Source of the DNA: Nitrososphaerota archaeon
GTDB taxonomy: Archaea > Thermoproteota > Nitrososphaeria > Nitrososphaerales > CADDZS01
Length of the DNA stretch: 64,000 nucleotides
Reading direction: 5' to 3'
Assembly: GCA_021325255.1 (NCBI GenBank)
Contig: JAJPHP010000025.1
Coordinates: 1 to 64,000 of the forward strand
Shown: positions 1-9,170 of the stretch, in pieces
How the letters are laid out: each line of letters starts with the position of its first letter
Numbering within the stretch: the first letter of the stretch is position 1
Position numbers and translations under genes: made by a program
The notes under the pieces: model-generated
What the model was told of the DNA's origin: nothing
Database searches by the model: none
The model's input: the letters and a program-made list of their open reading frames with translations, nothing else

Positions 1-1518
1 AGTTCTCTCGGTCCGCGAGGCATGGACAAGATGCTTGTTGACTCGCTCGGAGATGTGACAATCACAAACGACGGGGCGACGATACTCAAGGAGATCGACG
101 TGCAGCATCCGGCCGCGAAGATGATTGTCGAGATAAGCAAGACCACGGACAATGAGGTGGGCGACGGAACAACTTCCGCCGTAGTACTTGCCGGAGCGCT
201 GCTCGAAAACGCCGAGGAGCTGATATCCAAGGACGTCCATCCGACAATCATCGTGGACGGCTACAGGAAAGCCGAAGACAGGGCACTCGAAATCCTGAAT
301 GAAATAGCGATCAAGGTGGACCCGAGTGATAGAAAGACGCTGGTTCGCATTGCCGAAACAAGTATGCAAACAAAACTTGTGTCTGACATAAGCGAAGAAC
401 TTGCTATAACTGTCGTGGAGGCAATGATGCAAGTCGCAGAAAAGCAATCTGATTCCTCTTTTAAGGTCGACATAGATAACGTAAAGGTCGAAAAGAAACC
501 TGGGGGCTCGACAAGCGATACGAAGCTTGTGAGAGGTATCATACTTGACAAGGAAGTCGTGCACACCGGCATGCCGAAAAGGGTGGAGAACGCCAAGATT
601 GCCTTGATCAACTCTCCCCTTGAAATCGAGAAGACAGAGATCTCGGCCGAGATTAGAATAAGCGACCCCTCTCAGATGAAAAAGTTCCTCGAAGAGGAAA
701 ATACGATGCTGAGATCGATGGTAGACAAGATTGCTTCGGTCGGTGCAAACGTATTGATTTGCCAAAAAGGCATTGATGACGTTGCACAACATTTCCTCGC
801 CAAGCGTTCTATTCTGACAGTCAGAAGGGCAAAGGAATCAGACATAACAAAGCTCGCAAGGGCAACCGGTGCCAGAATTATTACAAACATCGATGACCTT
901 TCAGAAAGAGATCTTGGGTATGCCGAAGTTGTCGAGGAGAGAAAACTCGAGGAAGATCGGTGGGTCTTTGTCGAAGGATGCAAAGATCCCAAAGCGGTGA
1001 CAATACTGGTCAGAGGAGGATCCCAGAGAGTTGTGGACGAAGCCGAGCGCAGCCTCCACGACGCAATAATGGTAACCAAGGACGTGCTTGAGAGACCGGC
1101 AATTGTAGCCGGTGGAGGCGCTCCAGAAGCGGAGATGTCATTCAGGCTAAGAGACTACGCCCACAAACTCGCTGGGAGAGAACAATTGGCCGTCCTCAAG
1201 TTTGCTGATGCACTAGAGGTGATTCCTCTTACACTGGCGGAGAACGCGGGAATGGACCCGATAGACGCTCAGGTGGAACTCAGGACAAAGCATGGGCAGG
1301 GGAAGACATGGTTTGGGGTGAACGTGCGAACAAACAAAGTGTCAGATATGCTGGAGGACGTGATAGAGCCGGCGGCGGTAAAAGAAGAAGTCATCAAGGC
1401 TGCGACAGAAGCCTCGTGCATGATACTCAGAGTGGACGATGTTCTCGCATCGGCGAAAGGAGCGCCTCTACAGGCCCCTCCGGGCGCGCCTGGCGGTGGA
1501 ATGGGTGCGGAATATTAA
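1..1518 (+). CDS. thsA: thermosome (group II chaperonin) subunit, 5' end outside the window
   Basis: This is a subunit of the archaeal group II chaperonin, which folds proteins inside a double-ring cage using ATP. The frame is open from base 1 and reads [11 protein letters not shown], so the true start lies upstream and the internal ATG at base 22 is not the start. Family signatures are clear: DGATIL and [13 protein letters not shown] for nucleotide binding near the new N-terminus, and VAGGGAPE in the second half of the equatorial domain. The C-terminus ends in a Gly/Pro-rich tail with GGGMG, typical of thermosomes. About 505 residues are present, so only the first few dozen are missing. Which paralogue it is (alpha, beta or gamma) cannot be decided from the sequence alone. 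Confidence 0.97.
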   Translation, partial: SSLGPRGMDKMLVDSLGDVTITNDGATILKEIDVQHPAAKMIVEISKTTDNEVGDGTTSAVVLAGALLENAEELISKDVHPTIIVDGYRKAEDRALEILNEIAIKVDPSDRKTLVRIAETSMQTKLVSDISEELAITVVEAMMQVAEKQSDSSFKVDIDNVKVEKKPGGSTSDTKLVRGIILDKEVVHTGMPKRVENAKIALINSPLEIEKTEISAEIRISDPSQMKKFLEEENTMLRSMVDKIASVGANVLICQKGIDDVAQHFLAKRSILTVRRAKESDITKLARATGARIITNIDDLSERDLGYAEVVEERKLEEDRWVFVEGCKDPKAVTILVRGGSQRVVDEAERSLHDAIMVTKDVLERPAIVAGGGAPEAEMSFRLRDYAHKLAGREQLAVLKFADALEVIPLTLAENAGMDPIDAQVELRTKHGQGKTWFGVNVRTNKVSDMLEDVIEPAAVKEEVIKAATEASCMILRVDDVLASAKGAPLQAPPGAPGGGMGAEY

Positions 1519-1707
1519 CGCACTCGGGCCTCTTGTGGCGCTCTCAACAGAGATGACGATAAATTAGGTACAATACTCGATTGATCTATAGATGAAACCA
1601 CAATTCTCCTACAAAATATGCAGACAGGAGAAGTGCGAGCAGGGAGGCGGAACACACAGGTCTTGATGCCATCATATCTTGAGGGGCAAAAGGCAACGAG
1701 TACTACG

Positions 1708-3168
1708 ATGAAGTACGGGCTGCACAAAATCGGCGAAGTAGAATACCGAATAGATCAAACGGCCAAAGAAGGCATGCGGGTGCCCGTGACCGTCTATGCA
1801 AATGAGACTCTCGTTTCGAAGATGGTAACCGATAGAACGATAGATCAGGCCGTCAATGTTACCTATCTTAGAGGAATAAAGATGCACGCAATTGTTCTCC
1901 CCGACGGGCACGAAGGGTACGGTTTCCCCATCGGTGGTGTCGCGGCAACTGATTTCGAGAGCGGCGTGATTTCGCCCGGTGGGGTGGGCTATGATATCAA
2001 CTGCGGCGTGCGGTTGATTAGAACAAATCTGAGCGAGAAGGACGTACGACCTAAACTTCGAGAGCTAGCTATAGAGCTTTTCAAGGCTGTTCCTTCGGGT
2101 CTTGGGAGCACTGGTGCGATCAACCTCACAGGAACGCAGCTCGATAGAGTTCTTTCCGAAGGAGTCGATTGGGCAATAGGGAATGGTTACGCTACATCGC
2201 GAGATCGCGAGTTCTGCGAAGAGAAGGGTAGAATGATGCACTGTGACCCATCAAAGGTATCCGATCTTGCGCTGAAGAGAGGGGCCAAGTCTCTAGGCAC
2301 CCTAGGTTCCGGCAACCATTTCCTCGAGATTGAAACAGTGAATCAAATAGTAAATGAAGAGGCGGCAGGCGGTTTCGGGATTTCATCGAAGGGCCAGGTC
2401 TGTGTCCTGATCCACACAGGCAGCAGAGGATTGGGTCACCAAGTATGCAGCGACTATCTCCGCGTAGCGGAAGGCGTCTTGCCAAAGTACAATATCGTCC
2501 TCCCGGATAGGGAGCTTGCTTGCGCACCTGCCGGAACCAAGGAAGCCGAGGATTACCGTCTCGCAATGGGTTGCGCATTGAATTATGCTTGGACGAACCG
2601 TCAATTTATCACGAACAACGTACGCCGAGTCTTCGAGAGTGTTCTCCAAATGAGCGAAACTGATCTTGATATGAGATTGATATACGATGTTGCGCACAAT
2701 ATATGCAAGGTCGAGGAGCATTATGTCGATTCAGACAATCCAAAGAAGAAAGAGAAAGTGTTCGTTCATCGCAAGGGAGCCACGCGGGCCTTTCCAAAGG
2801 GAAGGGAAGAGATTCCCCTGTCTTACAGGGAAATTGGTCAGCCAGTTTTCATACCCGGATCAATGGGAACAGCTTCTTGGGTGTTGGTGGGCCAGGAGAG
2901 GTCCTTGTTTGCAAGCTTCGGATCCACAGCGCACGGGGCAGGGAGAATGCTTTCGAGGGCGGCTGCCACCCGATCGTATCCATACAGCGAAGTAAGACAT
3001 AACTTGGAAAATCGTGGAATAATAATCGAGTCTGCAAGCAGAAAGGGCGTTGCCGAAGAGGCACCTGAAGCGTACAAAGATGTGGACGTGGTGGCAGAAG
3101 TCTCTGACAAAGCAGGAATAGCTTCAAAGGCGTTGAGGCTCACCCCAATGGCCGTCGTAAAGGGCTAA
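1708..3168 (+). CDS. rtcB: tRNA-splicing ligase RtcB
   Basis: RtcB joins 2',3'-cyclic phosphate and 5'-OH RNA ends with GTP and manganese. In archaea it seals tRNA exons after intron removal. The family motifs are intact: GGVGYDINCGVR with the metal-binding Asp and Cys, GTLGSGNHFLE, HTGSRGLGHQ, and TAHGAGRMLSR with the His that becomes guanylylated. No intein is present. I chose the ATG at 1708 (MKYGLHKIG), which gives 486 residues, the usual family length; a 30-residue longer reading from 1618 has no family match. A spliced-tRNA client is plausible in the same window, since the tRNA gene at 51707-51870 appears to contain introns. Confidence 0.96.
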   Translation: MKYGLHKIGEVEYRIDQTAKEGMRVPVTVYANETLVSKMVTDRTIDQAVNVTYLRGIKMHAIVLPDGHEGYGFPIGGVAATDFESGVISPGGVGYDINCGVRLIRTNLSEKDVRPKLRELAIELFKAVPSGLGSTGAINLTGTQLDRVLSEGVDWAIGNGYATSRDREFCEEKGRMMHCDPSKVSDLALKRGAKSLGTLGSGNHFLEIETVNQIVNEEAAGGFGISSKGQVCVLIHTGSRGLGHQVCSDYLRVAEGVLPKYNIVLPDRELACAPAGTKEAEDYRLAMGCALNYAWTNRQFITNNVRRVFESVLQMSETDLDMRLIYDVAHNICKVEEHYVDSDNPKKKEKVFVHRKGATRAFPKGREEIPLSYREIGQPVFIPGSMGTASWVLVGQERSLFASFGSTAHGAGRMLSRAAATRSYPYSEVRHNLENRGIIIESASRKGVAEEAPEAYKDVDVVAEVSDKAGIASKALRLTPMAVVKG

Positions 3169-3519
3169 GCCACTTCTTTCACTCTGATGCGATCATGCAC
3201 CACTTCTTCACCGCTTAAGATCGAACGAGACCAACGAAGAAGAAAAGATATCAAGTCGATTCTTTTCTCTTCTCACATTTTCCTTCCTAGTCTGCGTGCT
3301 CGCTTTCTTTTCTTTTCTTTACTTTCAGCATTCAATGGTCGTATCGCGTGGATCAATTTCTATTGCTACGAGGCGATGCGATTCATTCTCAGAAATGAAA
3401 ATCGTGTTGCGGATTTTTAAGCCCATTATGCGAATATTCTCCCACCTACAGGGCCATAAGTATCGGAGCGTCTAGTTGTGAGGCAGGATAGTCTACTCCA
3501 CACGAAAAGAAGTAGAATT
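3169..3519. other. gap without a recognisable gene
   Basis: This AT-rich spacer separates rtcB from the next gene. It has pyrimidine-rich tracts such as the repeated TTTCTTTTC near 3305. I see no credible protein, tRNA or repeat in it. Confidence 0.5.
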
Positions 3520-4140
3520 ATGGGCCACCATGCTTCAAAATTATTGAAGGTATTCCTCTTTGGTTCAGTGGTAGGCATCTTTGATGGAGTGCAAGCAAAA
3601 TTTCTCAACTTTGGGAGTTTTGGAAACGAAGTGGCAATTTTCTATCAGGCCTGCTACATGGCAACCGCAATCATCGGGGCCGGCGTTATCCTGTACGACA
3701 ATCAGTGGAGTTTACTTCGAAATGCAACTAACTACTTGATGGCAATTCCGATTGCAACAATTGGCGATAACGTGTCGATAGACGTGCAGACACTAAAGCC
3801 ATACTTCCTTGCGATACCCAAGGAGGGCTTCCTCTGGAGGAGTGACGTGTTTGGCAACACCAAACTAGCATCGGTGGCGAGCTGGGTAAATCAACAGACT
3901 CTTGCAGCAGGAATAATTGATGGCTACCTCGTTGCGATAGCTCTTGCTGTTGTATATTTGTGTCTTCAGCACTACTGGCTCACTTTGACAGTTCGCGATC
4001 CAACTTACACTTTTTATTCTGACACCAGAAACCAACGTCTTAACGCTACAACCAACGAGAGAGGCCCACTGCAACTTTTATCATCAGTAACTAGCAGGCG
4101 ACGTAGAGATAAGAGAGCAGTAATTCGGGTGGAAGACTGA
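3520..4140 (+). CDS. putative membrane protein of unknown function
   Basis: I do not recognise a family. From the ATG at 3520 the 206-residue protein has hydrophobic stretches compatible with membrane segments: one near residues 10-25 (VFLFGSVVGIF), a second around YQACYMATAIIGAGVILY, and a clear one near residues 130-150 (GYLVAIALAVVYLCL). The C-terminal 40 residues are basic and hydrophilic (TSRRRRDKRA), which suggests a cytosolic tail. The ATG at 3520 was preferred over a start 42 bases upstream because the upstream residues are polar and unrelated to a membrane leader. It stands alone between rtcB and a small repeat protein. Codon use looks ordinary and coding is likely, but the function is unknown. 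Confidence 0.6.
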   Translation: MGHHASKLLKVFLFGSVVGIFDGVQAKFLNFGSFGNEVAIFYQACYMATAIIGAGVILYDNQWSLLRNATNYLMAIPIATIGDNVSIDVQTLKPYFLAIPKEGFLWRSDVFGNTKLASVASWVNQQTLAAGIIDGYLVAIALAVVYLCLQHYWLTLTVRDPTYTFYSDTRNQRLNATTNERGPLQLLSSVTSRRRRDKRAVIRVED

Positions 4141-4273
4141 GAGAGACTGATGTACCAACCACGAAGAAAGAGCGATAGCGAAGAAGTTATGAAGGGGTAT
4201 CTATGCGTTTTCTGTTCGGAACGCCAATAGAAAACTAGCAGATTGAAACGGCAAGGGGTCTGAGAATCTAAAA

Positions 4274-4786
4274 ATGAAAAACAATCCTCGCAATACGAAG
4301 AGAAATTCGAAAGAAAAGAGAGAGAAGCGTAGTACTAAAGGTGGAGTAAAAAAAGGAAGAGCGGTCGATACGCATCGTGGCAAGAGAGAGGCAAAGAGGA
4401 AGAGTGTCGGTGCTCAGAGCTACTCTGCCCTTGAAACGTACGACACGTGGTTGTCAAAACAGAAGGCGTCAAAGGAGACGACTTTATCGGTCACTACGGA
4501 GCAAAAGCCAGAGGAGCAATCATTTCTCTCGCTTGAAACCACTGACAAGTGGCTTGAGACCCAAAGGCCTAGAGCCGAGACGCCAGCCGAAGTTCCTGAA
4601 AAACCTCGCACGGAGGGCGCTTTGGTTGTCGGCAGTTTCGACCAGTGGGTTGTAAGGCAAGTAGCTGAGAAGGAGAAAGAAGCGGCACAGCAAGATTCAA
4701 CAGAAACTACGGTTACGGACGCAGAAGCTTCAGGCTCTGAAGCTTCCTTGCCGCCGGTTCAACAAAGTGAGGGTTTGAGTGCCTGA
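4274..4786 (+). CDS. low-complexity protein with three D-x-W-[LV] repeats
   Basis: This 170-residue protein has no recognised domain. The first 45 residues are extremely basic (Lys/Arg-rich), and the C-terminal 40 are acidic and Ser/Thr-rich. Between them are three spaced copies of a short motif: YSALETYDTWLSKQ near residue 50, SFLSLETTDKWLETQ near residue 83 and ALVVGSFDQWVVRQ near residue 116. They are about 33 residues apart and share aromatic/Leu, then D-x-W-[LV] and a terminal Gln. Such spaced short motifs in disordered sequence often act as docking sites for a partner. A nucleic-acid-binding basic tail plus docking motifs is a possible reading. The start is the ATG at 4274 and the stop is TGA. 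Confidence 0.6.
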   Translation: MKNNPRNTKRNSKEKREKRSTKGGVKKGRAVDTHRGKREAKRKSVGAQSYSALETYDTWLSKQKASKETTLSVTTEQKPEEQSFLSLETTDKWLETQRPRAETPAEVPEKPRTEGALVVGSFDQWVVRQVAEKEKEAAQQDSTETTVTDAEASGSEASLPPVQQSEGLSA

Positions 4787-4897
4787 GGTCAAGCGCATAG
4801 CCTCAAGATGGGCGGCTCAAATTCTGGCTTAGTAACGCCCGTCGTTATTGATGGCTTGCGACCAGAGAGAGAAAAGGAAAAAGCGTCATAATCCCGA

Positions 4898-5032
4898 TTA
4901 ATGCTGGTGCTCTTCTTCCTCGTGGGTCTCTTCGCATTCAAACGCTTCTGCTTCAGTCTTGAAGATGCTTCCGCACTCTTCACATTCATAGCTTACGACA
5001 CTAGTTTTTCTATCGACTAATTGATTCGGCAT
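4898..5032 (-). CDS. 44-residue C2H2-like zinc finger protein
   Basis: Reading the minus strand from the ATG at 5032 gives 44 codons and a TAA. The product has YECEECGSIFKT followed by FECEETHEEE, giving the spacing C-x2-C-x11-C-x3-H with aromatic residues at the usual positions of a small zinc finger. The C-terminus is a Glu/His run (HEEEEHQH). Small proteins of this kind are common in archaea and are often missed because of length. It lies convergent to the repeat protein that ends at 4786. Its role is unknown; DNA, RNA or protein binding are all possible. Confidence 0.65.
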   Translation of the reverse strand: MPNQLVDRKTSVVSYECEECGSIFKTEAEAFECEETHEEEEHQH

Positions 5033-5166
5033 ATATCTATCGCCTAGTTTCACCCAAGCTTTGCTAAGATTTACCTAAAAAGCAGAATAGTCGTTTATCA
5101 CGTGTGAGAATGACACTGGATTCGGATTCTGAGGGAGAAACAAAAAAGTGGGGAACACGATCCTGC

Positions 5167-5805
5167 TTAAGCCAAAGCTGCAACGCTCTCAAGGATTCGT
5201 TTCACCTCATCATCCTCCACTTGCTCAAAATTCTCATAGAACTCACCTATGGCGTAGAAGATTTGCGGCGTGTCCAGACAGACTACTTGATCAACTAGCG
5301 TTGAAAGCTCCCTCAATGTTTCCTCCGGTGCAACCGGGGTTGCGAGGACAACTTTGGATGGTTTCATCTTCATGACCGACCTAATCGCTGCTCGCGTTGT
5401 GCTTCCAGTGGCGATCCCATCATCGACAATCACAACGGTTTTCCCTTCGATCTTTGGGAAGGGACGATCGCCCCTGTATTTCTTCATCCTTTCCTTGATT
5501 TCGTTAAACTGGTGTTCTGTTTCTCGCCTCAGATAAGCGTCGCTTACGCGCAACTCTCTGACAGTCTCATCGTTCAGTAGCGGTTCTCCATCCTGCGTTA
5601 CAGCTCCTATAGCAAATTCGGGATTGCCTGGAGCTCCAATCTTTCTTGTTATCACAAGGTCAAGAGGTGCACCGAGTGTTGATGCTACTTCTTTAGCCAC
5701 CGGGACACCACCGCGAGGTATGGCGAGTACCACTACATCCCCTAGCGTTAGTTTAGAAACTTCCTTCGCTAGCAACTTCCCTGCTTGTTCTCTATCTTGG
5801 AACAT
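5167..5805 (-). CDS. phosphoribosyltransferase-family protein
   Basis: The 212-residue protein has the type I phosphoribosyltransferase fold signature VVIVDDGIATGSTT, the PRPP-binding loop, at about residue 125. An N-terminal VVLAIPRGGVPVA segment is typical of the stand-alone family seen beside dienelactone-hydrolase-like genes. The acceptor base cannot be told. It starts 16 bases after the stop of the hydrolase gene upstream (5822-6466), so the two form an operon. In many bacteria and archaea these two domains occur fused or paired, which strengthens both calls. No key residue of the PRPP loop is missing. Confidence 0.88.
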   Translation of the reverse strand: MFQDREQAGKLLAKEVSKLTLGDVVVLAIPRGGVPVAKEVASTLGAPLDLVITRKIGAPGNPEFAIGAVTQDGEPLLNDETVRELRVSDAYLRRETEHQFNEIKERMKKYRGDRPFPKIEGKTVVIVDDGIATGSTTRAAIRSVMKMKPSKVVLATPVAPEETLRELSTLVDQVVCLDTPQIFYAIGEFYENFEQVEDDEVKRILESVAALA

Positions 5806-5821
5806 TTCCCTTGCACTGGAT

Positions 5822-6466
5822 TCAGAGATATTTCAAGAACCAGTCGGCTGCTGACTTTGCCACTTGTTCTAGCGTTCCAGTTTCCTCGAAAAGATGTGTA
5901 GCGCCAGGGATTACGACAAGTTGTTTTGATTTTGAAGGCATTTGAGCGAGAGCTTCCCTGTTGAGCTCAAGTACCTGGTCGTCGTTGCCGCCAACGATGA
6001 GCAGAGTTGGAACCACGACCTTCGAAAGGTATGGACCCGCGAGGTCAGGCCTCCCGCCTCTTGAAACGACTGCTGAAATCCTCTCGCCTCCCAAGATTGC
6101 TGAAGCGATTAATGCGGCTGCTGCACCGGTGCTTGCGCCGAAATATCCGATATGGAGTTTCTTCCCCTGGAACTTCTCTTCCACCCAAGCCGTGGCGGTC
6201 TGCAATCTTTCGGCGAGAAGCTCTATGTTGAATCGATTCTCGTATGTTTGATCTTCCTCCTCTGTCAGTAGGTCGAACAGAAGAGTCCCCAGTCCCACTC
6301 CGTGTAACACATCCGCAACGTAACTGTTTCTGGGGCTCAGTCGACTGCTCCCGCTTCCGTGGGCGAAAATTACCATCGGCCCTCTTTCGAGCTTTGGAAG
6401 AGAAATGTTACCTCTAAGAGAAACCCGGCCCGCCTTAATCCGAACCTCGGATCGACTTTCCATCAT
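5822..6466 (-). CDS. alpha/beta hydrolase, dienelactone hydrolase-like
   Basis: A 214-residue alpha/beta hydrolase. It shows the oxyanion-side motif VIFAHGSGSSR near residue 33, a nucleophile elbow GASTGAAAA with Ser near residue 111, a GGNDDQV segment carrying the acidic residue, and GATHLFEE with the catalytic His. The triad therefore looks complete. It is the first gene of a two-gene operon with the phosphoribosyltransferase downstream, a pairing known from other prokaryotes. The substrate is not known. Two Met codons lie in tandem at the start, and either could be used. Confidence 0.85.
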   Translation of the reverse strand: MMESRSEVRIKAGRVSLRGNISLPKLERGPMVIFAHGSGSSRLSPRNSYVADVLHGVGLGTLLFDLLTEEEDQTYENRFNIELLAERLQTATAWVEEKFQGKKLHIGYFGASTGAAAALIASAILGGERISAVVSRGGRPDLAGPYLSKVVVPTLLIVGGNDDQVLELNREALAQMPSKSKQLVVIPGATHLFEETGTLEQVAKSAADWFLKYL

Positions 6467-6854
6467 TGTTTACGCATCATCCTACAGGAAGTCTCAGCAA
6501 AGTAACCGGAAAGGCCATTCGGCTTTCAGGATGGATGTGGCTTTCCTTTGACGTCGGCGCCGTACCTCTTCCCCTTCGTAGCCACCGTCTCGGTTTGCCC
6601 TCGGCTAGTACGTCGTGAAGATTCAAAGGTCTTTTTCAAGGCCTCGAACAGTACTCGACAGACCTATACGATCGCAGCTAGTACCGACACGCCAAGCCTT
6701 TACTCGGCATGTTCCAAAGAACTGCGAATTCATCCTTTTCCTTGCCGAACGGTCAGTCTGGATATTGGGCGAAGCTTACATAAATACCCAGATGGTGATC
6801 ATCAATAGTGAGAATAGCTCTCTTCCCTGTTGAACTGGTTCCCGCCTAGATCTA
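6467..6854. other. gap between two minus-strand genes
   Basis: About 390 bases with no convincing gene. Plus-strand open stretches here are biased, family-less translations. A weak hairpin (AAAGGCC/GGCTTT) lies near 6510-6530. The stretch should hold the promoter of the hydrolase/phosphoribosyltransferase operon. Confidence 0.4.
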
Positions 6855-7625
6855 TCAACTCGAAAAAGCTTCAACGAGATCTCTTGCTGTTACAATTCCC
6901 ACTAGCTTGCGGCCTTCGAGCAATGGTAGCCTCTTAATCTTGTTCGTGGTCATTATCCGTGCGGCTTCCTTTCCGTCAATTCCGACATTCGCGGTTATTA
7001 CAGGGGTGGCGGAGAGATCTACGACGGCAGTGGTCAGCTGCAGATTTTTCGAAAGGACTTTTCTTAACATATCTCTCTCTGTAAAAATTCCGATGGGCTC
7101 TTCGTTGCCTTCGCCTCTGATCAAAACACTGCCCACTCGCTTTTCGTCCATATGCTGTATTGCCAGCCCAACCGAAGTCTTGGGGTCTACTGTGATGACT
7201 TTTCTTGTGATGCAGTCAGTAAAGTCAAATGACTCACCAGACTTGTAAATTTCCCTTACAATGTCGGTAGCAGTGACGATCCCTGCAAGCTCTCCATCGT
7301 CAAACACCATTAGCCTGCCCTTCTTGGCGACCATCTCGCGTGCGGCATCAACAAGAGTGGCGTTTGGCCGTGTGGCGGTGAAAGCGCCCGTCATCACCTC
7401 CATAATGATGCAATCCTCAGGTCTTTTCATCTTGCCGAGAACCTTGCTCAATAGATCCCTTTCAGAGAACACCCCTATCGGACCAGAGCTGTCAATCACA
7501 ACCACGCTCCCGATGTTCTTCTCAACCATAATCTTGATCGCTTGTGTCACGTTCGAGTGCGAGTACGCAGTTTGCACGTTCCTGCTCATAAAATCCTGAA
7601 CCAATTGTTGTTTCTGAGTGAGCAT
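6855..7625 (-). CDS. protein of four CBS domains
   Basis: The 256-residue protein is built from two tandem Bateman modules, so four CBS motifs with no catalytic domain attached. The first pair covers about residues 8-125, with SVVVIDSSGPIGVFSERDL and GELAGIVTATDIVREI. The second covers about residues 135-255, with SVLIRGEGNEEPIGIFTERD and RKLVGIVTARDLVE. Each ends in the conserved ER/TARD-type helix start. CBS pairs bind adenine nucleotides or S-adenosylmethionine and pass the energy state to partners. It is monocistronic. Such stand-alone CBS proteins are abundant in Thaumarchaeota, and the partner is unknown. Confidence 0.92.
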   Translation of the reverse strand: MLTQKQQLVQDFMSRNVQTAYSHSNVTQAIKIMVEKNIGSVVVIDSSGPIGVFSERDLLSKVLGKMKRPEDCIIMEVMTGAFTATRPNATLVDAAREMVAKKGRLMVFDDGELAGIVTATDIVREIYKSGESFDFTDCITRKVITVDPKTSVGLAIQHMDEKRVGSVLIRGEGNEEPIGIFTERDMLRKVLSKNLQLTTAVVDLSATPVITANVGIDGKEAARIMTTNKIKRLPLLEGRKLVGIVTARDLVEAFSS

Positions 7626-7705
7626 ACTCTCCTATGATAAAGAAGAAGGATTAATTCAGCTTCCCTTACAAATTAGGGAAAATACACACTCTAGCACGCG
7701 TGAGT

Positions 7706-7852
7706 ATGCAAAGGAGAGGAAGTGTTATCATTCTTGATAATTGCCTCTGGTGTTTTTATTGCAAGACTGGACAAAGTATTACCAATCTAGGACTCTTTTT
7801 CGAGGAAAAAATTGAGGATCTTCTTGGCAGGAAGAAAGGTTATGATGACTAA
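7706..7852 (+). CDS. possible 48-residue cysteine-containing protein
   Basis: An ATG-to-TAA frame of 48 codons lies upstream of the nicotinate phosphoribosyltransferase. The translation contains a compact DNCLWCFYCK segment with three Cys, followed by an amphipathic stretch LFFEEKIEDLLGRKKG. It looks more protein-like than random, but there is no family match and no decisive start signal. It could be a real small protein or a chance frame. Confidence 0.3.
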   Translation: MQRRGSVIILDNCLWCFYCKTGQSITNLGLFFEEKIEDLLGRKKGYDD

Positions 7853-7914
7853 GAAGAATGGAACCCGACACGGCAGCTATCCGAAGGAGTCTTAGATAGA
7901 GGAGTGAAAATTGA

Positions 7915-9170
7915 ATGAAATCAGGAGCCGTCAAGCCCAACCTCAAAAGCGATCTCGGCGACAGATTGTTTTGGATGCCTTCTGAAGAGGAGATAAAACA
8001 GGCAAGACAACGGATGTCTACTTTCAATATGCACGTGACGCACTAAATTACGGCGGAATAAATCCACGCGTAACGATGGAGGTGTTCACGCGGAAGAACC
8101 CCTTCGGGGCAAGGTGGGCAGTAGTCTGCGGCATCTACGAAGTTGCAAAGTTGTTGCAGGGTCTACCCGTGGACGTCGACGCAATGGAGGAAGGGGAAGT
8201 CTTCCTGACTGACCCAAGGAGCGCGGTGAACGAACCAGTGATGAGAATCACCGCGGATTATCAGGATATCGCAGTTTACGAGAACCCGATACTGGGTTTT
8301 CTGTCACAGGCGAGCGGCATCAGCACCAAGGCGGCTCGCATCGCGAATTTGGGGGAAGGTAAAATCCTGATCAGTTTCGGCACGAGGCGAGTTCATCCGG
8401 CACTTGCCCCTCTCGTCGAGCGTTGCGCCTTCATCGGCGGACTCTCCAAGGTGTCCAATGTCTTGGGCGCCGAGCTGATGAAGATAGAAGCAAGCGGCAC
8501 CATGCCCCACGCATTCATTCTTTGCGTTGGCAACGAGGAAGAAGCGTGGAAGCTATTCGACGAGGCGCTTCCAAAGCAAGTTCAAAGGATCGCGTTAATC
8601 GATACGTTAAGCGACGAGAAGATTGCTGCGATTCATGCCCTAGAGGCACTCGGGAAGAAGCTGGACGGCGTGAGATTGGACACTCCGGGCTCAAGAAGAG
8701 GTGACATGAAGAAACTCGCGCAAGAAGTGCGCTGGGAGCTCAAGATACGCGGTGGTGAGAATGTAAAGATAATTGTCTCGGGTGGGATCGACGAAGAAGA
8801 CGTTATCGGGCTTCGAGATTACGTGGATGGCTTCGGGGTAGGGACGAGCGTATCCGCAGCTCCGGTGATAGATTTTTGTGACAAGATAGTCGAGCTCGCA
8901 GATGATAAAGGCACTAGAATCTTCAGGGCAAAGAGAGGAGACCTTGCCGGCCGAAAGAACGTCTATCGAGATCCAAAAGTCTATAGAGATCTCGTAACTC
9001 TGAAGGAAGAGCCGGAGAGCGGGTCACGTCAGAGCCTGCTCAAGCCGCTGATTCGAAACGGCAGGATCGTTCGAGATTTCCTGGGCCTGGAAGAGATCAG
9101 GAAAAGAACAATGCGTGCAGTAAAAGACGTCACAATGTCGCCCGACCCTGGCATAGATTGGAATGTTTGA
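7915..9170 (+). pseudogene. pncB: nicotinate phosphoribosyltransferase with an N-terminal frameshift
   Basis: The enzyme makes nicotinate mononucleotide from nicotinate and PRPP for NAD salvage. The long frame (ATG 8076 to 9170, 364 residues) covers the barrel, with TPGSRRGD and VSGGIDEEDV typical of the family, and a basic tail. The conserved N-terminus is present upstream but in another frame. From the ATG at 7915 the reading is LFWMPSEEEIKQ, then near 8002 one base is missing and the family sequence resumes as KTTDVYFQYARDALNYGG and runs into the ATG at 8076. TDVYF is the conserved nicotinate-site segment, so a protein starting at 8076 would be impaired. The lost base would be a G in a short G run, so a sequencing error is a real alternative. 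Confidence 0.85.

Noticed and set aside
3187..3420. Open frame of 77 codons after rtcB
   Set aside because: Low-complexity Phe/Ser/Arg composition from pyrimidine-rich sequence and no family likeness.
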